64,000 bases of DNA from Emticicia sp. C21 (lineage in GTDB: Bacteria; Bacteroidota; Bacteroidia; Cytophagales; Spirosomataceae), in assembly GCF_003418935.1 (NCBI RefSeq), contig NZ_QVMT01000005.1:186279-250278 (forward strand), written 5' to 3'. This document shows, piece by piece, positions 63,004-64,000 of this stretch; positions within the stretch are counted from its first letter, which is position 1; every line of letters starts with the position of its first letter. The position numbers were made by a program, and so were the translations under genes. The notes beneath the pieces are model-generated. The model was not told where the DNA came from, ran no database searches, and was given only the letters and a program-made list of their open reading frames with translations.

Positions 63004-63900
63004 TTATTTCGATTTGGCAGGTTTAGCTGTTTCAAATGTATGAGTAGAATAATACTCAGCATCTTTTTTGCCTTTTGTAAAGGCATAATATAGAACACCA
63101 ATGCCTAATAAAACAGCCGGAATACTTAATATCTGCCCCATATTCCATGTCATTTTATCTTCAAATGCTTCCTGATTTTCTTTCAAAAACTCATAGAAGA
63201 ATCTTAGCGTAAACACCCATATAAGGAATATTCCTAATAATAATCCATGTGGCATTTTTTCTTTGAAGCGGTTCCACAAATAGAATAGCAATCCACAAAG
63301 AATCAGACATGAAAGCGCCTCATATAGCTGTGCCGGATGACGAGTGAATGATTCTGGAGTCATCTTCATAGATCCATCAGGATTCAAGCTGAATGTATTA
63401 AAACGGAAAGCCCAGGGTACATTGCTTGGTTTGCCTAAAATTTCATGGTTCATCAGATTTCCTAAACGAATAAACGCTCCACCTAATGCTACGGTTATTA
63501 CCACACGGTCGGTAACCCATAAGAAAGGCTGGTCTTTATGTCTACGACCATATAGAAAAAGGGCAGTAAGAATACCGATAGTAGCTCCATGACTAGCCAG
63601 ACCATTATAAGGTGGTACAATCATATCAATCAGAAATTTGCCCGGGTTTTGAAGGAAACTATCGAATTCGTAGAAGAAATAATGTCCAAAACGAGCGCCA
63701 ATAACTGTGGCAATAATCATCACAAATAAAAGTGCATCAAGGTCTTTTTCAGGTTTATGTTCTTTTTTGAAAATATGCGACATTATCTGGTAGCCAATCA
63801 GGAAGCCCGAAGCAAATAATAATCCATACCAACGCAGTTCAAATCCACCAAGTTTTGCAATAATGGGATTGACATTCCAGGGAATTTCTAAAAATATCAT
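63004..63900 (-). CDS. lgt: Prolipoprotein diacylglyceryl transferase, copy 2
   Basis: 298 residues; same fold and catalytic residues as copy 1 (His104, Arg145, Asn148, Glu153, RHPAQLYEA at 187-195). Transcribed upstream of copy 1 in the same direction, from an apparently separate promoter, and ended by the hairpin at 62934. Differences from copy 1 are spread along the chain, mostly conservative, plus a distinct C-terminal tail (ETAKPAKSK). Both copies keep full length and reading frame, so neither looks decayed. The second copy may serve specialised lipoproteins or raise dosage. Confidence 0.94.
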   Translation of the reverse strand: MIFLEIPWNVNPIIAKLGGFELRWYGLLFASGFLIGYQIMSHIFKKEHKPEKDLDALLFVMIIATVIGARFGHYFFYEFDSFLQNPGKFLIDMIVPPYNGLASHGATIGILTALFLYGRRHKDQPFLWVTDRVVITVALGGAFIRLGNLMNHEILGKPSNVPWAFRFNTFSLNPDGSMKMTPESFTRHPAQLYEALSCLILCGLLFYLWNRFKEKMPHGLLLGIFLIWVFTLRFFYEFLKENQEAFEDKMTWNMGQILSIPAVLLGIGVLYYAFTKGKKDAEYYSTHTFETAKPAKSK

Positions 63901-63923
63901 GTTGTAGGTGTTTGATTTTTTCT

Positions 63924-63931
63924 CAAAAATA
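63924..63931 (-). promoter_or_regulatory. Candidate -7 element for lgt copy 2
   Basis: Minus-strand TATTTTTG fits TAnnTTTG, 24 bp before the gene, in the same relative place as in copy 1. A TTTG lies 24 bp further upstream (63956-63959), a longer spacer than usual. The window ends shortly after. Confidence 0.4.
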
Positions 63932-64000
63932 TAAGTTTTATCCGATAGATGGTTGCAAAAGTTTTAAAGAACTATGAAGATACGTTTAAAAAAGTATAAT

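Noticed and set aside
1-64000. CRISPR arrays, tRNA/rRNA genes, prophage or integrase genes
   Set aside because: No regularly spaced repeats, cloverleaf-type sequences, recombinase or phage structural genes were seen in the coding or intergenic regions.

Overview
The window reads as chromosomal DNA from a Bacteroidota bacterium, most likely of the Cytophagales (Spirosomataceae/Cytophagaceae-like); genus not assigned. Support: two TonB-dependent receptors with CarboxypepD_reg plugs, a type IX secretion C-terminal sorting domain, a fused SecDF, LytTR two-component signalling, eukaryote-type NADP isocitrate dehydrogenase, few Shine-Dalgarno sites, and several promoters matching the Bacteroidota pattern TTTG-N19-21-TAnnTTTG. 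Gene order is compact with many rho-independent terminators. I saw no tRNA, rRNA, CRISPR array, prophage or intact insertion sequence.

Layout. 1-2.2 kb: envelope-type sensor kinase and a truncated response regulator. 2.3-5.6 kb: operon of SGNH hydrolase, flavin monooxygenase and alpha-oxoamine-synthase-like PLP enzyme, probably a small biosynthetic pathway. 5.6-8.2 kb: pyrR, pth and two small exported proteins. 8.2-10 kb: a two-gene cassette (unknown protein plus XRE/ImmA-type regulator) with its own promoter. 10-12 kb: lemA and two TPM-domain genes. 12-21 kb: CRY-DASH photolyase, lipoprotein, purQ-udk, carbon-nitrogen hydrolase, TSUP exporter/DUF983, amidohydrolase, family 2 glycosyltransferase. 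21-26.6 kb: WG/LRR protein, secreted unknown, dinB, pyk. 26.9-28.4 kb: leuA behind a leader peptide and attenuator. 28.5-36.7 kb: LD-carboxypeptidase, haem-binding protein, M14 peptidase, DksA-like protein, glutamate dehydrogenase, ndk, Gfo/Idh oxidoreductase. 36.8-49 kb: T9SS cargo protein, icd, TonB receptor, DUF3089 hydrolase, manC, lipoprotein, outer-membrane receptor. 49.4-55.9 kb: LytS/LytR pair, multidomain PQQ-type sugar dehydrogenase with cytochrome c, esterase. 56-64 kb: small membrane protein, secDF, MerR/B12-type regulator, prfB with programmed frameshift, and a tandem duplication of lgt.

The most notable signal is upstream of leuA. A consensus promoter is followed by an 18-codon ORF carrying five consecutive Leu codons, segments that can form mutually exclusive hairpins, and a strong terminator. 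The LeuA encoded downstream is short (384 aa) and lacks the C-terminal leucine-sensing domain, so transcription attenuation may replace allosteric feedback. Other points worth attention: a palindromic intergenic repeat present twice (29.6 and 45.8 kb), the XRE/ImmA cassette, the SGNH-FMO-PLP operon, the tandem lgt pair, and a MerR regulator keeping both cobalamin-ligand histidines known from CarH-type photoreceptors.
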